A stretch of 64,000 nt of DNA from Candidatus Phosphoribacter hodrii. Its GTDB lineage: Bacteria > Actinomycetota > Actinomycetes > Actinomycetales > Dermatophilaceae. The DNA is taken from assembly GCA_016707175.1 (NCBI GenBank), contig JADJIB010000010.1:1-64000 (forward strand), read 5' to 3'. The notes beneath the pieces were generated by a model. The model was not told where the DNA came from. It searched no databases and saw nothing but the letters and a program-made list of their open reading frames with translations. Position 1 is the stretch's first letter, and every line of letters starts with the position of its first letter. The translations under genes and the position numbers were made by a program. This document shows, piece after piece, positions 43,616-53,300 of this stretch.

Positions 43616-44023
43616 GTGGCCGAACCTCAACTCGCGTCCGAAGCCGACGACGATTCCGACGACCCGCGCGCCTTGGAGACCCTCGTCGGTGACTGGTCCT
43701 ACCTACCCGACATCGCGGAGCGCTATGGCGTGGCGCTGTCCCGCGTCCGCCGGTTCCTGGCCGACCGCGAGTTGCTCACCCACCGGGTGGGACCCAACCG
43801 CGCCCTCGCCGTCCCGACGGATTTCCTCGGCCCCGATGGGCCACGACCCGAGCTCAAGGGGACCTTCACGGTCCTGGCCGATGGTGGCATGAGCGACGTC
43901 GAGATCATCCGGTGGTTGCACAGCGTCGACACCAGCCTGCCTGGCGGCAGCACCCCACTGGCAGCCCTCTCAGCCGGTTTCAAGACCGAGGTCAGGCGAC
44001 GCGCTCAGGCGTTGGCCTTCTGA
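43616..44023 (+). CDS. Rv2175c-like DNA-binding protein
   Basis: A 135-residue protein resembling M. tuberculosis Rv2175c, a winged-helix DNA-binding protein phosphorylated by PknL. Visible: an acidic N-terminus (EADDDSDDPR), the helix-turn-helix WSYLPDIAERYGVALSRVRRFLADREL, LAVPTDFL and a C-terminal GMSDVEIIRWLHS. The gene is divergent from the kinase. CAGGCT lies 6 bases before GTG 43616. The kinase-substrate relation is inferred from synteny. Confidence 0.85.
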   Translation: MAEPQLASEADDDSDDPRALETLVGDWSYLPDIAERYGVALSRVRRFLADRELLTHRVGPNRALAVPTDFLGPDGPRPELKGTFTVLADGGMSDVEIIRWLHSVDTSLPGGSTPLAALSAGFKTEVRRRAQALAF

Positions 44024-44137
44024 TCGATGCGAGGCACCGCTGCGTGTCCCGACGCAATCTTGGTGAGATTGCGTCAGCATCGGCAACGCACGCCATGAGT
44101 GCGCCGCGCCGCGCCGTGCCAATAGTGCCCGTGCAGG

Positions 44138-45226
44138 TCAGGTGACCCGGTCGGTCGCCAACGCGACCAACTCGCCCAGGACGGTGCTGGCCTCGGGCTG
44201 CAGGTATGCCGCGGGCTCACCCAGCGCGTGGGTCGCGGCGTGGGTGAGCCGGGTGATATCCGACTCCACGCGCTCGACGGCGCCCGTCGCCCGAATGATG
44301 CCTCGCACGCTCTCGATCCCGGCGACGTCCACGTCGGCCCGCCCGAAGGATCGGGTCAACTCGGCTCGCTGCCCCGCATCGGCCACGTCCAGCGTGTAGG
44401 CGATCAGCACGGTCCGCTTGCCCTCGCGCACGTCGTCACCGGCCGGCTTGCCGGTCTGCTCGGGGTCGCCGAACACGCCAAGCAGGTCGTCGCGCAACTG
44501 GAACGCCTCACCGAGCGCCAGCCCATAACCGGAGAGCCCAGGCACGGCCGCCGGATCCACACCTCCGGCCAGAGCACCGATGAGCAACGGTTGCTCGATG
44601 GTGTATTTCGCACTCTTGAATCGGATCACCTTGCGGGCAGCGGCAATTCGCTCATCCGTTGAGCGACCCTCCCAAGTCCGCACCGATTCGAGCATGTCGA
44701 GGAACTGGCCACCCATGAGCTGGGTGCGCATCCGGTCGAAGGTCGCTCGGCCCCTGGCAAGGTGCTCGGCAGGCAGCCCGCTCGTGGAGTAGACCTCGTC
44801 GGTCCACTGCAGACACAGATCGCCGGCGAGGATGGCGGTCGCCTCACCGAAGCGATCGGCATTGCCCGACCAGGCGTGCTGGGCGTGGATGGCCGCGACG
44901 GCGCGGTGAGCGGACGGCATACCTCTGCGGGTGTCGCTGCCGTCCATGACGTCGTCGTGCAGCAGCGCGGCCGCCTGGAACAACTCCATCGAGCTGGCGA
45001 ACCGCACGAGCGAGTCGGAGTCGGCGCCACCCGCGGCGCGGTAGCCCCAATAGGCGAAGGCGGCTCGCAGTCGTTTGCCTCCCGCCAGCAGCGAGCGGAC
45101 CGGTGCGACCAGGGGGGTGAGGTCTTCGTCGAGCTCGGCGAGGACCTGCTCCTGGTGGTCCAGCTCCGCCTCGAGAGCCGACTGCACCCGCGAGCGCAGC
45201 GACTCGCGGTCCAGGGGGTTGGTCAC
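44138..45226 (-). CDS. polyprenyl (geranylgeranyl-type) diphosphate synthase
   Basis: A 362-residue trans-prenyltransferase that extends allylic diphosphates with isopentenyl diphosphate. Motifs: GGKRLR, the first Asp-rich motif DDVMD (91-95), QLRDDLLG as second (DDxxG in place of DDxxD) and KSAKYTIEQP. Rv2173 (IdsA2) is the syntenic relative. GTG 45226 is chosen over an upstream ATG (45253) because GGAAGG lies 6 bases before it. Chain length cannot be read with confidence. Confidence 0.9.
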   Translation of the reverse strand: MTNPLDRESLRSRVQSALEAELDHQEQVLAELDEDLTPLVAPVRSLLAGGKRLRAAFAYWGYRAAGGADSDSLVRFASSMELFQAAALLHDDVMDGSDTRRGMPSAHRAVAAIHAQHAWSGNADRFGEATAILAGDLCLQWTDEVYSTSGLPAEHLARGRATFDRMRTQLMGGQFLDMLESVRTWEGRSTDERIAAARKVIRFKSAKYTIEQPLLIGALAGGVDPAAVPGLSGYGLALGEAFQLRDDLLGVFGDPEQTGKPAGDDVREGKRTVLIAYTLDVADAGQRAELTRSFGRADVDVAGIESVRGIIRATGAVERVESDITRLTHAATHALGEPAAYLQPEASTVLGELVALATDRVT

Positions 45227-45376
45227 CGGGCGCCTTCCAGGAGCAGGCGGCATGTCGTATGCCGCGCGCGAACAGGTCGCCCCAGCCTACGGTGCCCTCA
45301 CACCGGGTCAGGACCGAGGCAACCTTCTGGGCTTGTGCTCCGTAGAGGAGGGTGAAGGCAACAACAAGGGGGAGCC

Positions 45377-45886
45377 GTGACACCGCAGGACAGGGAGCGG
45401 GACGCCTCGTTCGCGCAGTTCGTCGAGGTCGCCTCGCCCGGGCTACTGCGAACCGCCTGGTTGCTGACCGGTTCGTCCGAAGCGGCCCACGAGTTGGTCC
45501 AGGCCACGCTGGTCAAGGCCTACGTCCGGTGGCCGCAGATCCGCAGTGAGTCGGCCATGGCCTACTGCCGGCGGATCCTGGCCAACGAACGAACCGATCG
45601 GTGGCGGCGAACGCGCCGCGAGGTGCCGGTCGCGGAAGTGGACACCCGATCGGCCGACCGCAGCGACACCGCGACCTCGGACGATCGGGACGAGGTCGTG
45701 CGGCTGCTGCGCGGGCTCCCCGAGCAACAGCGGCGGGTCGTGGTCCTGCGTTACTACTGCGACCTCTCCGAAGACACCGTCGCCGACACCCTGGGAATCT
45801 CCGTCGGCACGGTGAAGTCCAGCGCATCCCGAGCTTTGGCAGCGCTGCGAGCCCAGTTGGTCGTCCAGGAAGGAGAGATCCGATGA
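45377..45886 (+). CDS. SigE-type ECF RNA polymerase sigma factor
   Basis: A 169-residue sigma factor with region 2 (FVEVASPGLLRTAWLLTG to AYCRRILANERTDRWRR) and region 4 (LPEQQRRVVVLRYYCDLSED and the helix-turn-helix DTLGISVGTVKSSASRALA). It belongs to the SigE/SigM-like actinobacterial group. The start is GTG 45377 behind GGGGGAG; TACGGT near 45289 is a candidate -10. It overlaps the next gene by four bases (ATGA), which points to co-control with it. Confidence 0.92.
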   Translation: MTPQDRERDASFAQFVEVASPGLLRTAWLLTGSSEAAHELVQATLVKAYVRWPQIRSESAMAYCRRILANERTDRWRRTRREVPVAEVDTRSADRSDTATSDDRDEVVRLLRGLPEQQRRVVVLRYYCDLSEDTVADTLGISVGTVKSSASRALAALRAQLVVQEGEIR

Positions 45887-46980
45887 GCCACCCCAGCAAT
45901 GCGCCCTCCAACTCACCCACGGACGCCGACCTCGAAGACCTCCTGCGGGTAGGGCTGCGTGAGGCCGTGGATCGGGCGGACGCGGCATACCTGCCCCTGG
46001 AGGTGAGCGAGATCGTCGCCGAGGGGGCCCGCACGCTGAGTCGGCGGCGGCGTTGGCAGGTGTTGGGAGCCGCGGCTGCTGCGGCGGTCGCGGTCGTTGG
46101 CAGCTGGGCTCTGACCGGAGGCTCTGGCACGCGGTTGTCGCAGCAGCCGGCCACGGTGCCGGTGTCCACCGTTGCCCCGACGACGTCCGAGGAGATCTTC
46201 GTTCAGGACGAGCGGTTCGGTGTCCGGGTGGAAAGCGGTGAGGTCTCCACAGCGTTGAACGTCATCGGCTCGGTCGCTCCCGCCGTGCTGCAGTGGGGTC
46301 CGCCGCCGGGGAGCGCTGGGGCTCACGAGGTCCTCGTGCTGATCCCCGAAGCGGATCACCCGGACCCCGGCTCTGTGGACGTCGCGCTCGTCCCGGATGT
46401 CCGACGGCTGGGTGAGGCCAGGCAGATCATCGTGAACGGGCGCCTGGTCATCGTGGTGCGCCACACCCCGCCACCCACGGGGATGACCCCGTACGCCGGC
46501 CTCACCTACACCATCGGCGGGCGGGAGGTCCGTCATCTCAGCCCGGGGATCGTGCACATCGACGGTGTGGGGGCGGGTGCCGCCCGAAACGAGGGCGGGG
46601 ATTTTGGGTATGCCGTGCGCCTGGAGGCGGGCACGGTCGCCGTGAGCCTCCAGCGTCGCGTGGGCGACCTCGACCTCGGCGGGGGCGTCTTCACCCTGCC
46701 CGCGGGGTCCCCGGGGTTACTCCGCCTCGGCGACGGGGCTGACTTCGACATGGCTTACGCCCTTGTCCGAGGGACACCTCCGCGAGCGGTGACCGTCACC
46801 GGGGACACGCCGTCCCGGTTCGCGGGTGGAGTCTCCTGGGGAGGTATGACGATCGACGACACCGATGTGACGCTCGTCCTCATCGCTCTCACCGGTACGG
46901 ACGATTCCGGTTCCGGGCAGCTGCGCTCGATCACCTGGACCGACGCGGATGGCGGGCGGCATACCCTCAGGGCGTCCTGA
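45883..46980 (+). CDS. membrane protein partner of the ECF sigma factor, function unknown
   Basis: A 365-residue protein: about 50 soluble residues with LEDLLRVGLREAVDRADAA, a basic stop RRRRW, one membrane helix (about 58-78), then an extracytoplasmic region of about 285 residues rich in Gly, Val and Thr with no family I recognise. Such single-helix proteins overlapping an ECF gene are often anti-sigma factors, although a classical zinc anti-sigma motif is absent. Function is inferred from position only. Confidence 0.7.
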   Translation: MSHPSNAPSNSPTDADLEDLLRVGLREAVDRADAAYLPLEVSEIVAEGARTLSRRRRWQVLGAAAAAAVAVVGSWALTGGSGTRLSQQPATVPVSTVAPTTSEEIFVQDERFGVRVESGEVSTALNVIGSVAPAVLQWGPPPGSAGAHEVLVLIPEADHPDPGSVDVALVPDVRRLGEARQIIVNGRLVIVVRHTPPPTGMTPYAGLTYTIGGREVRHLSPGIVHIDGVGAGAARNEGGDFGYAVRLEAGTVAVSLQRRVGDLDLGGGVFTLPAGSPGLLRLGDGADFDMAYALVRGTPPRAVTVTGDTPSRFAGGVSWGGMTIDDTDVTLVLIALTGTDDSGSGQLRSITWTDADGGRHTLRAS

Positions 46981-47067
46981 CCCAGGACAGCTGGGTGGGC
47001 GACTGTCGGTCGTACCGGGACGTGGACGGCGCCGAGGGGGCGGCATACCGGCTCGTAGGCTGGTCTC

Positions 47068-47979
47068 ATGGCTGTCCTCCCGCGCGCGGCGCACCTCGTG
47101 CGCTCGATCCCGGACGCGCTCGCGCAAGGTCGGCCCTCGATCAGCTTCGAGTTCTTCCCGCCGAAGGACGACGCGGGGGAGGCCGCCCTCTGGGAGGCGA
47201 TCCGCGACCTGGAGAAGACCCGCCCGACATTCGTCTCGGTGACCTATGGGGCCGGGGGATCGGGGCGTGATCGGACCATCCGGATGACCGACCGGATCGC
47301 CCAGGAGACGACGCTGACGCCGATGGCGCACCTCACGTGTGTCGGGCACTCGGTGGCGGAGTTGCGCTCGATCATCGGGCACTACGTCAACGTCGGCGTG
47401 CGCAATGTGCTGGCGCTGCGCGGCGACCCGCAGGGCGGGTTGGACCAGACCTGGGAGCGGCACCCGGACGGACTCGATCACGCTGATGAGTTGGTGTCGC
47501 TGCTGCGCACCCTCGGCCCGTTCACCGTGGGAGTGGCAGCATTCCCCGATCGGCACCCCGAGAGCCCGAGCCTGGACCACGACGCCGACGTGCTCGTGCG
47601 CAAGGCCGACGCGGGCGCCGACTTCGCCATCACCCAGTTCTTCTTCACGCGCGAGGCGTATGTCGACCTGCGTGACCGGGTGGTGGCGCGTGGCCGTGAC
47701 CTGCCGATCATCCCGGGGCTTATGCCGGTGACCAACGTCCGCCAACTGGCCCGGATGACGCAGTTGTCCGGTCAGCCGGTGCCGCGTGAGGTGACCGAGC
47801 GTCTCGAGCGGGTGGCCGACGATCCGGTCGCGGTGCGGGCCGTCGGAGTGGAGATCGCCACCGAGTTGGCCCAAGGGCTGCTCGACGAGGGCGCGCCGGG
47901 CATCCACTTCATCACGATGAACCGCTCGACGGCGACCCTGCAGGTCTGGGGGAACCTCGGCCTGGAGGCCGCGCAGTAG
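47068..47979 (+). CDS. methylenetetrahydrofolate reductase-family protein
   Basis: A 303-residue TIM-barrel flavoprotein: SISFEFFPPKDDAGE at the start (catalytic Glu), FVSVTYGAGGSGRDRT, LALRGDP, ADFAITQFFF and PGLMPVTN. It fits the MetF family, which makes 5-methyl-THF for methionine; the mycobacterial relative Rv2172c has been described as MetF-like. ATG 47068 is 6 bases from TAGGCT (47056-47061): leaderless, with an octamer copy just upstream of the -10. Confidence 0.88.
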   Translation: MAVLPRAAHLVRSIPDALAQGRPSISFEFFPPKDDAGEAALWEAIRDLEKTRPTFVSVTYGAGGSGRDRTIRMTDRIAQETTLTPMAHLTCVGHSVAELRSIIGHYVNVGVRNVLALRGDPQGGLDQTWERHPDGLDHADELVSLLRTLGPFTVGVAAFPDRHPESPSLDHDADVLVRKADAGADFAITQFFFTREAYVDLRDRVVARGRDLPIIPGLMPVTNVRQLARMTQLSGQPVPREVTERLERVADDPVAVRAVGVEIATELAQGLLDEGAPGIHFITMNRSTATLQVWGNLGLEAAQ

Positions 47980-48016
47980 TCGGTCAGTCGGTTTAGCCGG
48001 CCAGTCGGTCAGTCGG
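47978..48016. repeat. 14-base direct repeat after the MetF-like gene
   Basis: AGTCGGTCAGTCGG occurs at 47978-47991 (overlapping the stop codon of the MetF-like gene) and again at 48003-48016, running into the end of the opposing DUF4126 gene. Each copy is itself a small repeat of GTCGGTCA-type units. No role is evident. Confidence 0.8.
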
Positions 48017-48689
48017 CTCCGGGGCCTTGGGGGAGACGGGCGGTATCGCCGCGTCGGGCCGGTGCGTCTCGCAGCGAACCGTCGGCCTTGGGCTCGCTCG
48101 AGCCCAGGCGGTCGCCCCAGGCGTTGTAGCGGGCCCGGAACCGCCGGATCCGTTTGAGCAGGAACAACACCGTCACCATGCCGACCACGAGCAGCAGGCC
48201 GGCGATCGAGGCCGCCAGCCACGGGTTGGCGAAAGCCGTGGTCACGACGGCGGCCACGGTGACGTCTTCGGCGGTCGAGAGGACGACGTTGCTGGCCGGC
48301 TCGGGGGAGGTGTTGACGGCGGCGCGGGTCCCGGCCTTCACCAGGTGGGACAGCAGGGCCAGGATGCCACCGGTCGCCGCAGTGAAAGCGGCGTTGAGGT
48401 CGGCGCTCTCGTTGCCCAGCAGGTAGCCCAGGGTCGCGCCGACGGCGGGGCGCACGACGGTGTGGATCGAGTCCCACGTTGAGTCGAGGTAGGGGATCTT
48501 GTCTGCCACCATCTCGATGACGAACAACACTCCGGCACCGATGAGGACGTCGGTGCGCCCGAGGGCGTCCGGGATCCCTTGGACCTGCCAGAACTTCTCG
48601 GCCAACCCCATGATGAGCACGACGGCATACGCGTTGATGCCGCTGGCCCAGCCCGACGTGAAGACCCAGGGCAGAATCTCTGCACCCAT
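48009..48689 (-). CDS. DUF4126 membrane protein
   Basis: A 226-residue protein starting MGAEILPWVFTSGWASGINAY, with IEMVADKIPYLDSTWDSIHT, VVRPAVGATLGYLLG and a final helix LAASIAGLLLVVGMVTVLFLL before a basic cytoplasmic tail. This is DUF4126, a membrane family of unknown role. ATG 48689 has GGGAGGG about 11 bases upstream. Confidence 0.85.
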   Translation of the reverse strand: MGAEILPWVFTSGWASGINAYAVVLIMGLAEKFWQVQGIPDALGRTDVLIGAGVLFVIEMVADKIPYLDSTWDSIHTVVRPAVGATLGYLLGNESADLNAAFTAATGGILALLSHLVKAGTRAAVNTSPEPASNVVLSTAEDVTVAAVVTTAFANPWLAASIAGLLLVVGMVTVLFLLKRIRRFRARYNAWGDRLGSSEPKADGSLRDAPARRGDTARLPQGPGAD

Positions 48690-49273
48690 GGTGGTGTGTG
48701 TCCCTCCCACTGATGACGGAGTCAACTGCTCCGTCCGAGGGTTCAACGTCGTGCAGCGGCCGGGGTTTCCCGAACCCGGGCAACGGACTGATAACGGTCC
48801 GGAGGCACATAACGACCCGGCCGCACTTCAGGTCACCCCCTGCAGACCTGATGCGCGGCCGGACGTCGGTGCCCTTCGTTGCACGCTCACTATCGCAGAC
48901 CGACTCAAGTGTCGGCATCAGTACGGATACTTATTTGCGCCGTCAGGCGACGGTGGCCGCGCGCCCAGCGCTGATCCGGATCAATTCGGCGAACGTCGTC
49001 GGAAACACGGCATGGGGGTGTCCGGCTGCCGCCCAGACGACGTCGTGGGCCGCCAGCGCCGAGTCGACGAGCGTGGTCAGGGGGCGGCTCGCGGCGGCCT
49101 TGACAGGCTGTCGGTGGGGGAGGTTAGAGTGTTTCTCGAACACCTGTTCGGAAGTGGCGTTGGGGTCGAGGGCCCGCTTCCGACCTGACAGCCGTGGATG
49201 GGTCGAGTCCGCAGTGTTTCGCTCGCACGTTCTCACCCGCACGTTTCTCACCTGCCGAAGAAGGGGTCTTGTC
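48690..49273. other. 584-base intergenic stretch holding the SOS promoter
   Basis: No ORF here looks real: the possible frames are Arg/Ser-rich shadows. The left half is the leader of the DUF4126 gene with several short inverted repeats (for instance around GGACTGATAACGGTCC at 48784-48799) but no riboswitch I can identify. An AT-rich patch is at 48928-48940. The right part holds the promoter with LexA box (49100-49151) and a leader of about 120 bases before the DUF6504 gene. Confidence 0.6.
49100..49151 (+). promoter_or_regulatory. SOS promoter with LexA box
   Basis: TCGAAC-ACCT-GTTCGG (49136-49151) matches the actinobacterial/Gram-positive LexA operator TCGAAC-N4-GTTCGA at all but the last base. 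Upstream are TTGACA (49100-49105) and a -10 candidate (GTTAGA 49123-49128 at 17 bases, or TAGAGT 49125-49130 at 19). LexA bound here would cover the start of transcription. The genes controlled should be the DUF6504 gene, the HEPN gene and dnaE2. Confidence 0.88.
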
Positions 49274-49745
49274 GTGGTGCGCCGATATGCCGAGCCGGTC
49301 CGTGTCGGGACCGCGTCGCGGCTGACCCCTGACTCGCTCGCCGACCTCGAGCAGGTGCCTCCCGGCCCGGGAGGGTATGCCGCGTCGTCGCCGACGTGGT
49401 TCGAGTGGGCGGGCCGTCGCTATCACGTCCGCGCGATCCTGGCCCACTGGCGCGAGCGTCGGGCCTGGTGGCGGGAGGTGCTCGACGCCGACCCCACGCC
49501 CGAGGGCCACCTTCATCGGGCCCGGGGCATCGTCGAGGACGGCATCGGGCCCTGCCTTAAACACTGGCTCGAACACCGACTGCCGGTCGGCCATCGCCGT
49601 CGCTGCTCGCGAGCGTCTCGTCTGGCGGGTCGAGGCCGGCCCGGGGTGGCTCACCCGCACCGGCGTCTTCGACCTGGCCTGTGACGAGACCAGCCCGGGC
49701 GACCCCGACCCAGATGGCTGGCTGCTGCTGCGGGTGAGCGACTAG
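49274..49745 (+). pseudogene. DUF6504 family gene, interrupted by a one-base frameshift
   Basis: From GTG 49274 the frame reads VVRRYAEPVRVG, WFEWAGRRYHVRAILAHWRERRAWW, typical of DUF6504 proteins that accompany dnaE2/dinB in actinobacteria. It then degenerates near 49570-49600, while the next frame continues as ERLVWRVEAGPGW and ends DGWLLLRVSD at 49745, the normal C-terminus. One extra base explains it. It may be a sequencing error or real inactivation. It is the first gene after the LexA box, with AGGGG 7 bases upstream. Confidence 0.7.
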
Positions 49746-49812
49746 TGCGCGCGGCATACCGAGGAATCGCGGCATACCGACCGATGACGAGCCGACCGAA
49801 GGAGAACCGGAC

Positions 49813-50310
49813 ATGAGCGCAGCACCGTCGCATCCCTACCCGGCCACGCCGAGCCCGCCGTTGCGACCCAGACGGCACGTCCCGCCGTCGGCGACCGTCA
49901 TGGAGTTGCTCGACCGGGCCCAGGCGAGCCTGCTGTATGCGAGCCAGGCCGACCAGGTGGGGGAGCGCTATGTCCTGGCTCACCTGGCCGGGTTGCGGGC
50001 GGCCGCTGCGGTGCTGGCCGCCCGGACCACCCCGGCGCGCTCGTCCCGGCCACGCAGCGTGTGGGAGGTGCTGCCGACGCTGGCCCCCGAGCTGACCGAG
50101 TGGGCGGTCTTCTTCGCCGCCTCGGCCCGGCAGCGGGCGGCCGTCGAGCGCGGCGACCGGGTCCTGCCGGCTCGGGAGGCCGACGACCTGGTGCGCCAGG
50201 CCGAGGCCTTCATCGAGGTCGTCCAGGACGCCCTGGGCGTCCCGAGGACCTTCGTGCGCCCGGACTACCTCGCCCCCGTGACGCCGCTCGCGCGGCATGC
50301 CGGCCGTTGA
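49813..50310 (+). CDS. SAV_6107-type HEPN domain protein
   Basis: A 165-residue, mostly helical protein with ELLDRAQASLLYASQ, GERYVLAHLAGLRAAAAVLAAR and a second helical part ending in RTFVRPDYL. It is the SAV_6107 HEPN family that actinobacteria often place next to dnaE2. HEPN folds include RNases, but the usual R-X4-6-H motif is not evident (RYVLAH is the closest), so a structural role in the mutasome is also possible. ATG 49813 has AAGGAG upstream. Confidence 0.8.
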   Translation: MSAAPSHPYPATPSPPLRPRRHVPPSATVMELLDRAQASLLYASQADQVGERYVLAHLAGLRAAAAVLAARTTPARSSRPRSVWEVLPTLAPELTEWAVFFAASARQRAAVERGDRVLPAREADDLVRQAEAFIEVVQDALGVPRTFVRPDYLAPVTPLARHAGR

Positions 50311-50348
50311 CCTAGCCCTGCTCCTTCGCCTGCCACCCGCGTCCTGCC

Positions 50349-53300
50349 ATGTCGACCTTCGTCCATCTCCACGTCGCCTCGGGCTATTCCATGCAGTACG
50401 GCGCCTCGACCCCCGCCGCCCTCGTCGCCCGGGCGGCGGCCTTCGGGCAGCCCGCGCTCGCCCTCACCGACCGCGACGGGCTCTATGGCGCGGTGCGGTT
50501 CGTCCAGGCCTGCACCGAGGCGAAGATCGCGCCCATCCTCGGAGTCGACCTCGCCGTCCACCTCCCGCCGTCGGACCCCGCCACCGGCCGGTATGCCGCC
50601 CGCCCCGGCTCGTTCTCCTCCTCCTCTGTCTCCTCGACCGGCTCGGCCTCCGCGTCCACGTCGTCAACCGCGCCACCGGTCTGGGCCCGCCCGTCGGCGC
50701 CGGTCCGGACCCCCGTGCGCGGCGGCGCGATCGTCGACCCCCGGCTGCCTCGGGTGACCGTGCTGGCCCGCGGCCTGGCCGGGGGAGTCGCCCCGGGGCT
50801 GGGCTGGGCCCGGCTCTGTCGCCTGGTCACCCGCACCCACTTGTCCGGTGAGCGGGGCAACCCGCTGACGACCCCGCAGGTGCTTGCCGAGTTGGCGGCT
50901 CCTGTCGGCGACGACCCGGCGGCCCTGATCGTCCTGCTCGGACCCGACTCCGACGTCGGCCGGGCGGTCCTGGCCAAGCGGCGCGCGGCGGCATACCAGG
51001 CGCTGGAGCGCTGGCGCGCGGTCCTGCCGGCCGGCGCCCTGGCCCTGGAGACCGTGTGCCACGGTGGTCCGGAGGGGACCCCCGCGAGCCTCGGGCATGC
51101 CGCCCGGATGCTTGCCCTCGGCCGCGACCTCGGCGTTCCCGTCATCCTCTCGGCGCAGGTCCGCCATGCCGACCCGGCCGAGGCGGCGACCGTCGATGTC
51201 CTCGATGCCGCCCGCCGCCTGGTCGCCCTCGATGTGCGACACCTCGACCGGGTCACCACCGCGGGCCACCTGGCCCCCACCCCCGCGATGTATGCCGTCG
51301 CCTGCGACATCGTCCAGGCCTCCGGACCGGGGCTGGCCGGGGGCACGAGCACGGTCCGCGACGGCGCCCGCGACCTGCTCGCCGCCACCGTCGCCCTGGC
51401 CAGCGAGTGCGTCCTGGACCCGGCGATCGACCTGGGGATCGGCGGGGTCCACCTGCCCGAGCAGAGCACTCTGGGCCTGGGCCTGCACGACGACCCGCAA
51501 CACCACCTCGTGCAGCGCTGCCGGGGGGCCGTCGGCGCCCGCTATCCCGGGGCCACCGACGGCGAGGTGGCCCGGATCTCCGCCCGGCTCGACGAGGAAC
51601 TGGAGGTGATCGCGGCGTTGGGTTACCCGACCTACTTTCTCACCGTCGCCACCGTCACCGACCTCATCCGCGACATGGGGGTGCGGGTCGCCGCCCGCGG
51701 CTCGGGGGCCGGCAGCCTGGTCAACTACCTGCTGGGCATCTCCGGGGTCGACCCGATCCGCTACGACCTGCTCATGGAGCGGTTCTGCTCGCCGCTGCGG
51801 GCCCAACTGCCCGACATCGACATCGACGTCGAGTCGGCCCGGCGCACCGAGATCTACGAAAAGATCCTCGCCCGGTTCGGCGGCGACCGGGTGACCTGCG
51901 TGTCGATGATGGACAGCTATCGCGTGCGCCACGCAATCCGCGACGTCGGGGCGGCGCTGGGCCTGCCGCCCGGCGAGGTCGACGCGATGGCCAAGGCGTT
52001 CCCGCACATCTCGGCCCGGCACGCGCGGTCGGCGATCGCCGACCTGCCCGAGTTGCGGGTCTCCGGGCTCGGGGCGGCCCGCTACGACCTCATGTGGGAC
52101 CTCGTCGAGCGCCTCGACGGGCTGCCCCGGCACATCGCCCTGCACCCGTGCGGGGTGATCCTGTCCAACACCGCCCTGCTGGACCGCACCCCGGTCGAGG
52201 CCAGCTGGATCGGCTTCCCGATGAGCCAGTTCGACAAGGACGACGTCGAGGTCATGGGGCTGCTCAAGCTCGACGTCCTCGGGATCCGGATGCAGTCGGC
52301 GATGGCCCTGGCCGTCGACGAGGTGGCGCGGGTGGACGGCATACCGGTGGATCTGGACGACCGTGCCCAGGTGCCCCTCGACGACGAGGCGACCTTCGCG
52401 ATGATCCGCACCACGCGCACCCTCGGGTGTTTCCAGATCGAGAGCCCGGGCCAGCGCGAGCTCATCGGCAAGTTCGGGCCGGAGCGGTTCGAGGACCTCG
52501 TCATCGACATCTCGCTCTTCCGTCCTGGGCCGGTGAAGTCCGACATGATCGTGCCGTTCCTCAAGGCCCGGCATGGGTGGGCCGAGCCGGAATACCTGCA
52601 CCCCACGCTCATCCCGGCGCTGGCCGAGACCGCCGGCGTCGTCGTCTTCCACGAGCAGGTGCTGCGGATCGTCGCCGAGACGACGGGAGTGAGCCTGGCC
52701 CAGGCCGACGAGGTCCGCCGTGCCCTCGGCTCACCTCAAGGTCAGCTCGATGTCGAGGCCTGGTGGCGGCCGGCGGCGCTCGCTCGGGGTTATACGGTGG
52801 CCGACGCCGACCGGATCTGGGAGGTGCTGCGCGCCTTCGCGTCGTTTGGCTTCTGCAAGGCGCATGCGGCGGCGTTCGCGCTGCCGACCTATCAATCGGC
52901 TTGGCTCAAGACCCACCATCCGGCGGCCTTCCTCGCCGGGGTGCTCACCCACGACCCCGGGATGTATCCCAAGCGGCTCATCCTCGACGACGCCCGCTCC
53001 CTGGGCATCGAGATCCTCGGCCTGGACGTCAACGCCAGCAAAAGTTGGTATGCCGTGGAGCGCCTGCCGCACCCCCTGCCGGGTCGAGGTATTCCGCCAT
53101 CGTCTGCTGACGGTGGAATACCTCGACCCGGCAGCGAACCCGGCAAGGACAGGGACCCGGATCTGCCTGATGGGCGGGGGTACGGCATCCGGGTGTCCCT
53201 CACCGACGTCAAAGGCATCACCGAGGCCGAGGTGACCCGGATCGTCGCCGGCCAGCCGTTCACCGACCTGGCCGACCTCGCCCACCGGGCCCAGGTCAGC

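Noticed and set aside
48720..48940. Riboswitch (for example of the ydaO type) in the leader of the DUF4126 gene
   Set aside because: Short inverted repeats exist, but I could not match the conserved core of any class I know; a covariance-model search would be needed.
48943..49251. 102-codon frame on the - strand in the SOS promoter region
   Set aside because: It would run across the LexA box and promoter, has no ribosome site or leaderless box, and composition is not protein-like.
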